A DNA stretch of 64,000 nucleotides from positions 62,001-126,000 of the forward strand of contig JAODBD010000014.1 of NCBI GenBank assembly GCA_025463785.1, given 5' to 3'. Positions within the stretch are counted from its first letter, which is position 1, and every line of letters starts with the position of its first letter. A model generated the notes under the pieces. It saw only the letters and a program-made list of their open reading frames with translations, had not been told where the DNA came from and searched no databases. Of the stretch, positions 45,301-53,040 are shown piece by piece. The position numbers and the translations under genes are program-made. The DNA comes from Glaciihabitans sp. GTDB taxonomy: Bacteria; Actinomycetota; Actinomycetes; Actinomycetales; Microbacteriaceae.

Positions 45301-46257
45301 CCGAAGACCGATCTTGACGAGTATGTGTATTACTCGACGTCCTTCACTGAGGACGCCACAAAGTGGAAGCCTGTCGCACAGTCGGCTACCTCAAAAGCTG
45401 CCGAGAGCGTCCAAATCAACAAGCCCAAAGCGGGCATCTACTACGTGCTAGTTGACCCTTACGCGATCAATCCGGCGGTTGGTGCAGATATGACGCTCAT
45501 CGACTATCAAGTGAAGTCGACTGGTGGCTCCGGTCATCTGAATGCGTCGTCATCCTCGATCCGCAGCTCCAAGACGGGCGTGCAGTCGTTCCGGCTCGGC
45601 TGGGGCGGGCTCACGGCAGACACGTCCTACCTCGGTCTGATCCGCTATGGCTCTGGCACGACGAAAACGGTCGTCAACATCAACAGCGGTTCGGCGACTG
45701 CCCCAATCAACATTCATGTGCCAACCATTTCGGGGAGGTTCGTTGCGGGTAGGACGCTGACGGCATCTCCTGGTACCTGGAATGTCTCGACGAAGTATCT
45801 CGGGATAACCTACGACTGGTTGCGCAATGGCGTCGATACCGGTGCGCACGCATCGACCTATTTGCTGGGCCCGAATGACTTCGCCCAGTCGATCAGCCTG
45901 CGCGCGACGACATCGTTGCTGGGGAGCCCGACAAGTGCCGATTCGAGTGCTCACACGATCCAGACAACGAGCAGGACATCCTTTGCGCTGGGTGCGTCGA
46001 CGATCTCGCATACGGTCGCGGGCAGCATCACGGTGACCATTACACCCGCACTCAGCTCGCCGCTCACCGGTACGGCGGCGGTGAAGGTCAGGTATGGCAC
46101 GAAGGCGTTCACGACTCAGGCGAACTTCAGCTCGAACGTTGCGACCATTTCGCTGCCCACGCTCAAGAAGGGCAGCTACAAGATCACCGTGACCTTTGAG
46201 GGGTCTCCGCTCCTCCTCGGTTCGACCTCGGCGGCGCACACGCTCAAGGTGACCTAG
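42373..46257 (+). CDS. Large secreted subtilisin-family (S8) protease
   Basis: About 1294 residues. A Sec signal peptide (to ASAS, about residue 48) is followed by an I9 propeptide (TYIVQLRDAPAATY to NGFAAKLTAAQATKL) and the catalytic domain: Asp219 (GDIDTGIAP), His326 (NHGSHTAST) and Ser674 (SGTSMATPHITG). A PA domain is inserted at about residues 470-600 (VDCRTGSLNPAKVAGKVVVCDRDG). The C-terminal 500 residues are fibronectin-like and Ig-like beta domains for substrate or wall binding. GTG 42373 has GGGGG at good spacing; GTG 42346 is an alternative. Codon use is less G+C-rich in the C-terminal part. Extracellular protein degradation is the likely role. Confidence 0.9.
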   Translation: MLSLHRVLGSARAGKRTARTSSRMAAVAVASSIALLGGMLLAAPASASDSNPHAFHLRGPMPVNGGTSYPAGTYIVQLRDAPAATYSGGVAGYARTRPQTGHQLNAHSSSVKSYMGHLASQQSSVLRRNGVRAIQSYTVTYNGFAAKLTAAQATKLANDKSVLRITKDRVLKIQDDTVSFKNSSLDYLKVADQGSTPGLWSAIGGHANAGAGIVIGDIDTGIAPDNPSFAGTPLQSTGNPSLSGNKISFTKANSQTFTSTEVAPADHWTNSDYSTKIIAAKFYDQGWLTNDGTCPAADCNPIAPNPTATTPGDYLSPRDGDNHGSHTASTAAGNYGVEATAGGIDYGTISGIAPAAKIAVYKACWSAPNPANDGCSEIDLLSAINQATIDGVDVINYSIGGGPAQTIYSPTDEAFLNATAAGIFVSAAAGNAGPGASTLDNAAPWETTVAASTVASFEATAKLGNGKEYVGASITVKDVATADSSSYDPTQELHAPLVLATAVKKSTVSSSHAVDCRTGSLNPAKVAGKVVVCDRDGKVNRTEMSATVAAAGGVGAILVNTTPEDTDTDAHSVPTIHIDQPSRSAIRAYAAKSGATVTFIPWNAPAVANPALATPLGQIAGFSSRGPVKAGGSDVLKPDIAAPGVSILAAYADAPTTVGDPTLHSQWGFDSGTSMATPHITGLAALYLAKLYMNSPPATIPVGSTPAEIKSAMMTTAVNALDSHGNQVTNPFAQGAGVVYPTNFLNPGLVYPATEADWKSYIAGTGETDFPGVTPIDPSDLNQASIAIGALAGTQTVVRTVKATSDGTYTPHISGLAGIHVTVDTPTITLTTGQTATYHVTFTRTTAALKKYATGSITWTDTSTGTTVRSPIAVQPTAVATSVSGTGTNGTVTVPTALGVNGTTALHLYGLAAGDKWPDVDGDTPPANYTHHFTSATVADPLTGKITDNQSMVFAYQLTSSTTFVKFAELPNAPVDPKTDLDEYVYYSTSFTEDATKWKPVAQSATSKAAESVQINKPKAGIYYVLVDPYAINPAVGADMTLIDYQVKSTGGSGHLNASSSSIRSSKTGVQSFRLGWGGLTADTSYLGLIRYGSGTTKTVVNINSGSATAPINIHVPTISGRFVAGRTLTASPGTWNVSTKYLGITYDWLRNGVDTGAHASTYLLGPNDFAQSISLRATTSLLGSPTSADSSAHTIQTTSRTSFALGASTISHTVAGSITVTITPALSSPLTGTAAVKVRYGTKAFTTQANFSSNVATISLPTLKKGSYKITVTFEGSPLLLGSTSAAHTLKVT

Positions 46258-46260
46258 TTC

Positions 46261-47784
46261 CTAGTAACCGCTGAAGTAGTCCGTCTTCACGCTGCGAACT
46301 CCCGCCCTGCGAAGGGCGGGAGTCAGTGTGCGCACGAGCAGGGGCGGGCCGGACACGTACGCGGCGCGGTCGTGGGCATCCGGAACGACCGAAAGCAGCA
46401 ACTCGGAGGTGAGCGGCCCGGCGCCGACATACGTCCAATTTTTCGGCAGTTGCGCCGGTTCCGTCGGCGCCACCAGCAATATGCGCTGACTGCTTGCACT
46501 CAACTGCGTGACGTAGGCGAGATCGTCGGATGTCCCGCTTGTGTAGACGACAACGGCATCCCGTGCAGACCCGTCGGCCTCCATGTGGGCCAGATGACTG
46601 ACGTACGGTGTGATGCCGATGCCGCCCGCGACCAGTAGCACCGGCTTCGCGGAATCCTTGGGAAGCACGAAGTCACCGCCAATGGCCGTTGCCGTGACGG
46701 TCTGCCCGGGCTTCAAAGCCAGCAGCGCGGTCTTGAACGAACTCGAGCGCTCAGAGATGCGGATGCCGAACTTGACGACATCACCCCCGGGCGCCGACGC
46801 GATGCTGAACGTGCGTCGGAGCCCGCGCAGGTCGGGGCCATGGTGCGGAAGCGTCAGTTCCATGAACTGGCCGGCAGCGAATCGCACGGGGCGGCGTGGT
46901 CGGAACGACAGCTCCCAACTCGTCGGCGAGAGCGCTTCGCGGCCGACGTACTCGAGCACGATCCCACGCCGCTGCCCGACCAGGAAGGCGAGCAGGTTGC
47001 CGATGAGGAGCGCGACCAGGGGGCTGGCATATACCGGCCCAACGTGAAACCCGAACGCCTCAAGCCCAAACAGGGCAGCAACCACGACGGCTTCGACGAG
47101 TTGCTGCCAGCGGCGCGGCGGGAGCGTAAGTGGTTCGCTGAGCATGAATCCCGCGAAGAACACGATGGGGAACAGGGTCAGGGCTGTGATGAGCCCCGAA
47201 CCGAAATTGGTCTGGCCCGTGGATGCCGTGATTGCTGCGATGATCCCGGCAGCGATCACCACGAAGACAACGCCCATCGTCAGCCGTCGCGTCCGGAACA
47301 GGATGACGAACGCACCCACAACGACGACTGGAAGTAGCCAGTCGGTGGCGACCCACCATCCGGCGCCATCGAGCGGCATGATCAGCGTCACAACGAACGC
47401 GCCCACAGCTGCCGGATTGAAGATATGCCTGCGGCGGAATGCAAGCAGGTATTTGCTCGCCATCGCGATGAGTGCGGCGAGTCCGATCGCAAGAAGGTGC
47501 CCTCCGTCGAGGACCGGAAGGAACAGCATCCCGAGAATCAGTCCACTGACCAGTGCCGATTCGGAGTGCGCTCGGATGCGCAGGACCAGCGCGAACAGTC
47601 GGTTGGCCGCATAGCTGACAGCGACCGCGACCGCGAAGTTAGCCAGAATGCCGAGCGCGCTGTACTGGCCCAGTTGACCGGTCAGCGAGACCAGCAGCGC
47701 CTCGAGCAGCACCGCCAGCAGGCAGATCAACACGAGCCGGTACATGGTTACTTTGCCGGTAATCCGGTCGAGCCAGCGCGTCAT
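46261..47784 (-). CDS. NqrB/RnfD-like membrane domain fused to ferredoxin-NADP reductase-like domain
   Basis: A 507-residue two-part protein. Residues 1-280 form about nine membrane helices of the NqrB/RnfD type (LLAFRRRHIFNPAAVGAFVV, FPIVFFAGFMLSEPLTLPP). Residues 285-507 are an FNR-like oxidoreductase: FAAGQFMELTL, RRTFSIASAPG (FAD), ATAIGGDFVLP, and LLVAGGIGITPYVSHLA plus SGPPLLVRTL (NAD(P)H). It would move electrons from cytosolic NAD(P)H across the membrane. The SGAT flavinylation motif of NqrB/RnfD is not visible. It is the third gene of an operon with a flavin-attachment enzyme and an FMN-binding lipoprotein. Confidence 0.85.
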   Translation of the reverse strand: MTRWLDRITGKVTMYRLVLICLLAVLLEALLVSLTGQLGQYSALGILANFAVAVAVSYAANRLFALVLRIRAHSESALVSGLILGMLFLPVLDGGHLLAIGLAALIAMASKYLLAFRRRHIFNPAAVGAFVVTLIMPLDGAGWWVATDWLLPVVVVGAFVILFRTRRLTMGVVFVVIAAGIIAAITASTGQTNFGSGLITALTLFPIVFFAGFMLSEPLTLPPRRWQQLVEAVVVAALFGLEAFGFHVGPVYASPLVALLIGNLLAFLVGQRRGIVLEYVGREALSPTSWELSFRPRRPVRFAAGQFMELTLPHHGPDLRGLRRTFSIASAPGGDVVKFGIRISERSSSFKTALLALKPGQTVTATAIGGDFVLPKDSAKPVLLVAGGIGITPYVSHLAHMEADGSARDAVVVYTSGTSDDLAYVTQLSASSQRILLVAPTEPAQLPKNWTYVGAGPLTSELLLSVVPDAHDRAAYVSGPPLLVRTLTPALRRAGVRSVKTDYFSGY

Positions 47785-48638
47785 GTGAACAACTCTCCTG
47801 TGAAGTGGCGCGAGTGTTCGACTCGGCTATCGGGAAACATTCTGACGTACTCAAAGTCGAACCGGCTGGCTAGACGCTCGCCAGTTGTGAAGAACAGCGC
47901 CGTCGCGAGCCCATCAGCGAGGAGACCGGTTGTTGCCGAAGCCCAGGTCGCGGCCACTGTCGTCGTTGGTTCGCCGCTCAGCCCGTCGAGGATGTGGTGG
48001 AGCCCCGTGCCCCACGCGCGTCGACCCGGCGCCGAGGCGCAGAGCGCGCCGTTCGCCAGGTCATAGACGCCGATCGCGAGCTTCGGATCGAACGGATGCT
48101 CAAGCCCGACCCGCAGAGGCTGGTCACCGCGGTGCACCAGGTCGCCGCTCCCGTCGACGACGTACTCGTCGATGCCGGCATCCCGAAGTAGTCCCGCGAC
48201 GATATCGACGAGGTAGCCCTTGCCGGCAGCACCGACATCGAGGACGACCGGCTGCGTCGTGGTCAGGATGCCGTCGTCCCAGTGCATGACGTCATCCCAT
48301 GCTGGCACCGAGGTGAGGTGCGTGGCCGGACGCAGCGAGTAGTCGCGGTCGTAGCCGAGCTCTTCGAGGCGCCGGCCGACGAGCGGAGTGACCGCCCCAT
48401 CCGTTGTGTCGTAAAGCTGTCGATAGAGGTCGAAGAGTGGGGCGGCATCCGCAGGGAACCGCCAGGTGCCGGCCGTCTCGGCGACGCGGCTCACGAACGA
48501 GTCGGCGCGAAAACGCGACCAGGTCGCGTCGTACAACTCGATGCGCTCGCGGATGGCATCGACCAGTTGCGTGGCCAGCGGGTTGCGCGTGTCGATTTGC
48601 CACGATGTTCCGATTGCCTCGAAGCGGAGTTCAGCCAT
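47781..48638 (-). CDS. apbE: ApbE-family FAD:protein FMN transferase
   Basis: ApbE cleaves FAD and attaches FMN to a Thr/Ser of a target protein outside the cytoplasm. The 285-residue protein shows RFEAIGTSWQID (N-terminal GT motif), DATWSRFRADSFVSRV, VVLDVGAAGKGYLVDIVAGLL (Mg/FAD site), VDGSGDLVHRG and ASATTGLLADGLATALF. No signal peptide is evident; secretion or Tat export is not obvious from sequence. It lies between its probable substrate gene (upstream) and the membrane reductase (downstream, four-base overlap). Confidence 0.9.
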   Translation of the reverse strand: MAELRFEAIGTSWQIDTRNPLATQLVDAIRERIELYDATWSRFRADSFVSRVAETAGTWRFPADAAPLFDLYRQLYDTTDGAVTPLVGRRLEELGYDRDYSLRPATHLTSVPAWDDVMHWDDGILTTTQPVVLDVGAAGKGYLVDIVAGLLRDAGIDEYVVDGSGDLVHRGDQPLRVGLEHPFDPKLAIGVYDLANGALCASAPGRRAWGTGLHHILDGLSGEPTTTVAATWASATTGLLADGLATALFFTTGERLASRFDFEYVRMFPDSRVEHSRHFTGELFT

Positions 48639-48679
48639 CCGTCGCCTCGTCGCCCGCCGATTGATTCGCCGCCGTGCTA

Positions 48680-49138
48680 CTACTTCGCTGCGGCAGTCTT
48701 GATGGCTTCGAGCGCCTTATCGAAACCCTGGCTGGTGAGCGATGAGCCTGACACCTTCGTTACGGCAAGTGAGTCGAGAGTCCTACCAACAACAACCTTT
48801 GAGATGCCTTGAACGAACATGGCCTCGTACTGGGTTGCGGTTGGGTCGGCCGTGACGGTCTTGACCGTGATGGCGGTTACGACGTTCGCCTTCAGTGTGA
48901 GAGCGACATTGATGGTCTCCTGGCCGCCGGGGGAGACGTAGCTGCCATCGGCGTTGTAGCTGCCGTCTTTGTATGTGCCGTTTGTGGTCGAACCCGTCGA
49001 GTTGCCGGTGGTCGCAACGCCTGAGCCTCCACTCGTGCCGTCGGCCTGGGCCGTGCCGCTGCAGCCCGCGAGAGTTCCAAGGAGACCAATGCTGGCCAGC
49101 GTCACGAGTGCCGTCTTGGTGCGGAGAGTGATGGTCAT
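48680..49138 (-). CDS. FMN-binding-domain lipoprotein (flavinylation target)
   Basis: A 152-residue lipoprotein: lipobox TLAGC (Cys26), then a Gly/Ser/Thr-rich flexible linker (residues 27-60), then a single FMN-binding domain (YVSPGGQETINVALTLKANVV, then VSGSSLTSQGFDKALEAIK). SGSS stands where flavinylated proteins have SGAT/SGAS, so the second Ser is the likely FMN attachment site. It would carry electrons on the outer face of the membrane, much like PplA of Gram-positive extracellular electron transfer. GAGG upstream of the ATG. First gene of the operon. Confidence 0.85.
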   Translation of the reverse strand: MTITLRTKTALVTLASIGLLGTLAGCSGTAQADGTSGGSGVATTGNSTGSTTNGTYKDGSYNADGSYVSPGGQETINVALTLKANVVTAITVKTVTADPTATQYEAMFVQGISKVVVGRTLDSLAVTKVSGSSLTSQGFDKALEAIKTAAAK

Positions 49139-49314
49139 GATTTCCTCGTCGGTAGTAGGTAGTTGATTGCGCCGGCGACGGTGCCTGACTCCAGCATTCG
49201 GACATTGGATGTGAATTTCCTATGTGCCAGCTGTGGCGTTGCAAACAGGGCGGAGCCGCCCTCATAAACGGTTCAACGAGACACTACGAGAAAAAGTTCA
49301 GATGAATGTTGCAA

Positions 49315-49344
49315 ATAGTTTGTTCGTAAGGTTTACTAACAAAC
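49315..49344 (+). promoter_or_regulatory. ROK-repressor operator at the nag locus
   Basis: GTTTGTTCGTAA (49318-49329) and TTACTAACAAAC (49333-49344) are inverted repeats with 11 of 12 matches and a 3-base spacer. The site overlaps a TAGTTT -10 box (49315-49320) and abuts the ATG, so autorepression is likely. Confidence 0.65.
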
Positions 49345-50484
49345 ATGACTACGGGGTTTGCAAGTGGAAGGGTCCTTCGGCCCACCACCAAAGTGCTGCC
49401 AGAGCACGCGCGCGGCCACAACCGTTCGCTGGTTTTACAGACGCTGTACCGCCTCGGCCAGCGGAGCCGAGCCGACATCGCACGCGAAACCGGCCTCACC
49501 CGAGTCACCGTCTCTGACCTGATCGCCGAACTCATCGGTGAGAACCTGGTCATAGAAATCGGACAGCGTGAGGATGCCCGGCCCGGTAAGCCCGCGACCC
49601 TCCTCGACCTCAATCGCGACGCATTCCAAATCGTCGGGATCGACCTCAGCGAGTACGCCACCTTCCGCGGCGCGCTGCTCGACCTCGACGGCAAGATCCT
49701 CGAACGTGCTGAGCTTCCGCTCGCGAGCAGCGTCGGTGACGCTGCTGCCGACAAGGTCATCGCCCTCGCTGCCACCCTCATCGAAAAGGCAAATCGTCCG
49801 GTGCTTGGCATCGGAGTCGGCTCGCCCGGAGTCGTCGACCTTGCTGGTGTTGTCCTCACCGCACCCAACCTCGGCTGGATCGGGCGCGACCTGCAGGGCG
49901 CGCTCACGGAGCGGTTCGGCCTCCCCGTCATCGTCATCAACGATGCCAACGCCGCGGCCCTCGCCGAGCACAGCTTCGGCGCCGCCATGGGCGACATGAT
50001 GCTCGTCAAGATCGGGCACGGCGTCGGCTCGGGGCTCCTCCTCGGAGGAACGCCGCTCTTCGGCAGCCGATTCGCGGCAGGGGAGATCGGGCACGTCATG
50101 GTCGGAACCAACGGCGGTGAGGTCTGCGTCTGCGGCAAGATCGGATGCCTGGAGACGTGGCTGGCAACCCCGCGACTTGACGCGCTCCTGGCGGCTGCCA
50201 TGACATCCGATGAAAAAAATGAGATTCTTCGGGAAGCGGGCGAGCGCCTCGGCATCGCTCTTGCTCCCGTGGTCGGTGCTCTCGATCTCGCTGAGATCGT
50301 GCTGAGCGGTCCGACCGAACTACTTGATGGCGTGCTGGCATCGGCAACCATCGAGACACTCCGCGCACGGACAATGCCCGAATTCCACGGGAATCTCGTG
50401 CTGCGGATGACCACCCTCGGAGAGGACATCGTCTTGCGCGGCGCTGCCGTCATGGTGCTCTCCGGCCAACTCGGGGTTTCGTGA
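49345..50484 (+). CDS. ROK-family transcriptional repressor (NagC/XylR-like)
   Basis: A 379-residue ROK regulator: N-terminal winged HTH (LYRLGQRSRADIARETGLTRVTVSDLIAELI, about residues 35-65) and a ROK sugar-binding domain (GIGVGSPGVVD, VIVINDANAAALAE, GHGVGSGLLLGG, GEIGHVMVGTNGGEVCVCGKIGCLE with the zinc-binding cysteines). It probably senses GlcNAc or a phosphorylated form and controls the importer and catabolic genes downstream as well as itself. Confidence 0.9.
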   Translation: MTTGFASGRVLRPTTKVLPEHARGHNRSLVLQTLYRLGQRSRADIARETGLTRVTVSDLIAELIGENLVIEIGQREDARPGKPATLLDLNRDAFQIVGIDLSEYATFRGALLDLDGKILERAELPLASSVGDAAADKVIALAATLIEKANRPVLGIGVGSPGVVDLAGVVLTAPNLGWIGRDLQGALTERFGLPVIVINDANAAALAEHSFGAAMGDMMLVKIGHGVGSGLLLGGTPLFGSRFAAGEIGHVMVGTNGGEVCVCGKIGCLETWLATPRLDALLAAAMTSDEKNEILREAGERLGIALAPVVGALDLAEIVLSGPTELLDGVLASATIETLRARTMPEFHGNLVLRMTTLGEDIVLRGAAVMVLSGQLGVS

Positions 50485-50582
50485 GCCATCGACGTCGTCC
50501 CCACAGCACTCGAGTGATGAGCTCCCCGCACACCACTCACGTCCCATGAATCGCTAGAAGAATCCCCAAGAAAGGAACCACC

Positions 50583-51956
50583 ATGAAGAGAAAGATCTGG
50601 GCAGCGACCGCATTCGCCGTCGCAGGCGCGCTCGCTCTCGCGGCATGCAGCTCCGGCGGATCCACCGCAGGAACTGCCAGCACTGGTCCGAGTACGAACG
50701 GCAAAGGCAAGACGATCACCCTGTGGCTTGTGGGGGCTGACACGCCGCAGCCGCTTCGCACCTACCTCCAGACCGAATTCACCAAAGAGACCAAGGGCAC
50801 GCTGAAGATCGAGCAGCAGGACTGGAGCGACATCGTCACGAAGCTCACCACCTCGCTTCCCGACGCAAACAACACGCCCGACGTAACCGAGATGGGCAAC
50901 ACCCAGTCGCCGACATTCACCAACGTCGGTGCGTTCCTTGACATCTCCGACCAGTACAAGGCGCTCGGTGGGACGAACCTGCTGCAATCGTTCGTCGACG
51001 CGGGCAAGGTGAACGGCAAGAACTACACGTTGCCGTACTACTTCGGCTCCCGTTACGTCTTCTACCGCAAGGACATCTGGGCCAAGGCCGGCATCACTAC
51101 CCCGCCGACCACGCTCGACCAATTCAACTCGGATGTGGCAACCGTCAACTCCAAGAACCCGAACAACATCAAGAACTTCTCCGGTTTCTACCTCGGCGGC
51201 CAGGACTGGCGCGACGGCATCTCGTGGATCTTCGCCAACGGTGGAAACATCGCCAAGGAGTCCGGCGGCAAGTGGGCAGCAAGCCTTGAGGACCCGGCAA
51301 CCCTGAAGGGGCTGGCGCAGTTGCAGACCATCTACAAGACGGCTGACAACGCTCCCGGTGACGCCCAGGACAGCAACCAGTACATCTACATCAACAACAA
51401 TGACTCGATCGCGGGCGCAACGACGAAAGACAAGGCGACCCCTGTCTCGCTGTCTGCCGCGACGATCATGGCTCCGGGATGGGCGCACTGGTCGATCGGT
51501 GACAAGGGCAAGGACGCCAAGACCGGCGCCGTTACTCGCACCTGGAACCCGAACACCTTTGGGACGTTCGCGCTTCCGGGTAACGACAGCAACCCAGCTC
51601 CAGTCTTCGCTGGTGGTTCCAACATCGGTATCTCGGCGAAGAGCAAGAACCCCGGCCTCGCCAAGACGCTTCTCAAGATCATCTTCGGTAAGACCTACCA
51701 GGAGATGCTCGGCAAGAACGGGCTCGGACCGGCCAACTCGCAGTACACCTCGTCACTCGGCAGCGACCAGTTCGCCAGCGCGCTCATCGCGTCGTCGTCG
51801 AACTCGAAGCTGACTCCGGCTGCACCCGGCTGGGCTTCGGTTGAGGCATCCGGCGTCATGGAGGAGTTCTTCAGCAAGATCAAGGACGCACCGGATCTGA
51901 CGGCGCTCGCGCAACAGTACGACGCCAAGATCACTCCGATGCTGAACGCAAAGTAG
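50583..51956 (+). CDS. ABC transporter sugar-binding lipoprotein (NgcE-like)
   Basis: A 457-residue solute-binding protein with lipobox ALAAC (Cys22) and a Ser/Gly/Thr linker, then the two-lobed fold of carbohydrate-binding proteins (ITLWLVGADTPQPLRTYLQ, YTLPYYFGSRYVFYRKDIW). It resembles NgcE of Streptomyces, which binds GlcNAc and chitobiose, and context agrees. AAGAAAGGA upstream of the ATG. A strong hairpin after the stop separates it from the permease genes. Confidence 0.87.
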   Translation: MKRKIWAATAFAVAGALALAACSSGGSTAGTASTGPSTNGKGKTITLWLVGADTPQPLRTYLQTEFTKETKGTLKIEQQDWSDIVTKLTTSLPDANNTPDVTEMGNTQSPTFTNVGAFLDISDQYKALGGTNLLQSFVDAGKVNGKNYTLPYYFGSRYVFYRKDIWAKAGITTPPTTLDQFNSDVATVNSKNPNNIKNFSGFYLGGQDWRDGISWIFANGGNIAKESGGKWAASLEDPATLKGLAQLQTIYKTADNAPGDAQDSNQYIYINNNDSIAGATTKDKATPVSLSAATIMAPGWAHWSIGDKGKDAKTGAVTRTWNPNTFGTFALPGNDSNPAPVFAGGSNIGISAKSKNPGLAKTLLKIIFGKTYQEMLGKNGLGPANSQYTSSLGSDQFASALIASSSNSKLTPAAPGWASVEASGVMEEFFSKIKDAPDLTALAQQYDAKITPMLNAK

Positions 51957-51967
51957 CACCGCTTAAC

Positions 51968-52003
51968 TGCGGGGGTGCAGGACACTGGTTCTGCACCCCC
52001 GCA
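51968..52003. terminator. Strong intercistronic hairpin after the binding-protein gene
   Basis: A perfect 13-bp stem (51968-51980 and 51991-52003, GCGGGGGTGCAG arm) with a 10-base loop and no T-run. Such hairpins protect binding-protein mRNA and reduce downstream expression. Confidence 0.7.
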
Positions 52004-52083
52004 CTGCGGATGCCCCCTCGCCAACTCACGTCTACGTCTGCGCGAGTTGACATAGCCAAATCGCACGCCAGGAAGGAGGAGCC

Positions 52084-53040
52084 ATGACTGCCGAAGCAAC
52101 AATTCAGAGCGTCAGAATTGCCGAGACACCACCCGCGCCTCGACTGGCCCGTCGTCGCCGTCGCCCGATCGCGCCCTACGCGCTCATCGTGCCCTCCGTT
52201 GTCGTCCTGGCTCTCGCAATGGGGTATCCCGTTGTCTGGCAGATCATTACCTCGACACAGCAGTTCGGGCTTGCCCAGCAGTTCGGGCAGGCGGCGCCGT
52301 TCGTCGGGCTGCAGAACTATGCGACGCTCGCATCTGACCCGTACATGTGGACGGTCATCCTACGATCCATCCTGTTCTGCTTTGCTGCCGCTGCTGCGAC
52401 CATGATTGTCGGTACGCTTCTGGCGTTGCTCATGAACGTGGTATCTGCCTGGGTGCGAGTGACACTGCAGATCGCGCTGCTGCTCGCCTGGGCGATGCCC
52501 GTCGTCGCAGCCATGACCGTCTGGAACTGGCTGTTCAACCTCCGCAGCGGTGTCGTGAACTGGCTGCTCTCGGCCATCGGGCTGCCGTACCAGGGGCACA
52601 ACTGGCTCATCAACCCCGTCTCGTTCTACGGAGTCGCGCTGGTCATCGTCGTCTGGATGAGCGTGCCGTTCGTCGCATTCGCAATTTACGCCGGCCTCAC
52701 GCAGGTCTCAGAGGAAGTGCTCGAAGCCGCGCAAATTGACGGCGCGAGCCCGCGGCAGCGATTCTTCGGGATCGTTGTGCCGATCATCCGACCGGTCATT
52801 TCGATCGTTCTTCTCCTGCAGGTCATCTGGGACCTTCGGGTATTCACGCAGATCAAACTGCTACAGGATGTCGGCTCCATCAAAAGTGAAACCAACCTGC
52901 TCGGAACCTACATCTACCAACTTGGCACCGGTTCGAGCAATTTCGGCATGGCATCCGCTGTGTCGATCTTCGTACTCGTGCTCACCATCGCGATTAGCGC
53001 GTTCTACGTGCGCAGCATGCTGAAGGAGGACGAAGCGTGA
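52084..53040 (+). CDS. ABC sugar transporter permease (MalF-type)
   Basis: A 318-residue permease with six membrane helices and the cytoplasmic EAA loop EEVLEAAQIDGASPRQRFFGIVVPIIRP. The N-terminus has a basic stretch (RLARRRRRPIAPYAL). ATG preceded by AGGAAGGAGG. It pairs with the next gene (four-base overlap). No ATPase gene is in the cluster, so a shared MsiK-like ATPase elsewhere is implied. Confidence 0.9.
   Translation: MTAEATIQSVRIAETPPAPRLARRRRRPIAPYALIVPSVVVLALAMGYPVVWQIITSTQQFGLAQQFGQAAPFVGLQNYATLASDPYMWTVILRSILFCFAAAAATMIVGTLLALLMNVVSAWVRVTLQIALLLAWAMPVVAAMTVWNWLFNLRSGVVNWLLSAIGLPYQGHNWLINPVSFYGVALVIVVWMSVPFVAFAIYAGLTQVSEEVLEAAQIDGASPRQRFFGIVVPIIRPVISIVLLLQVIWDLRVFTQIKLLQDVGSIKSETNLLGTYIYQLGTGSSNFGMASAVSIFVLVLTIAISAFYVRSMLKEDEA

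Noticed and set aside
49284-51488. 734-codon open frame on the minus strand opposite the ROK repressor and binding-protein genes
   Set aside because: Composition is Ser/Arg/Ala-rich without domains, and it lies opposite two clearly real genes; it is a high-G+C antisense artefact.
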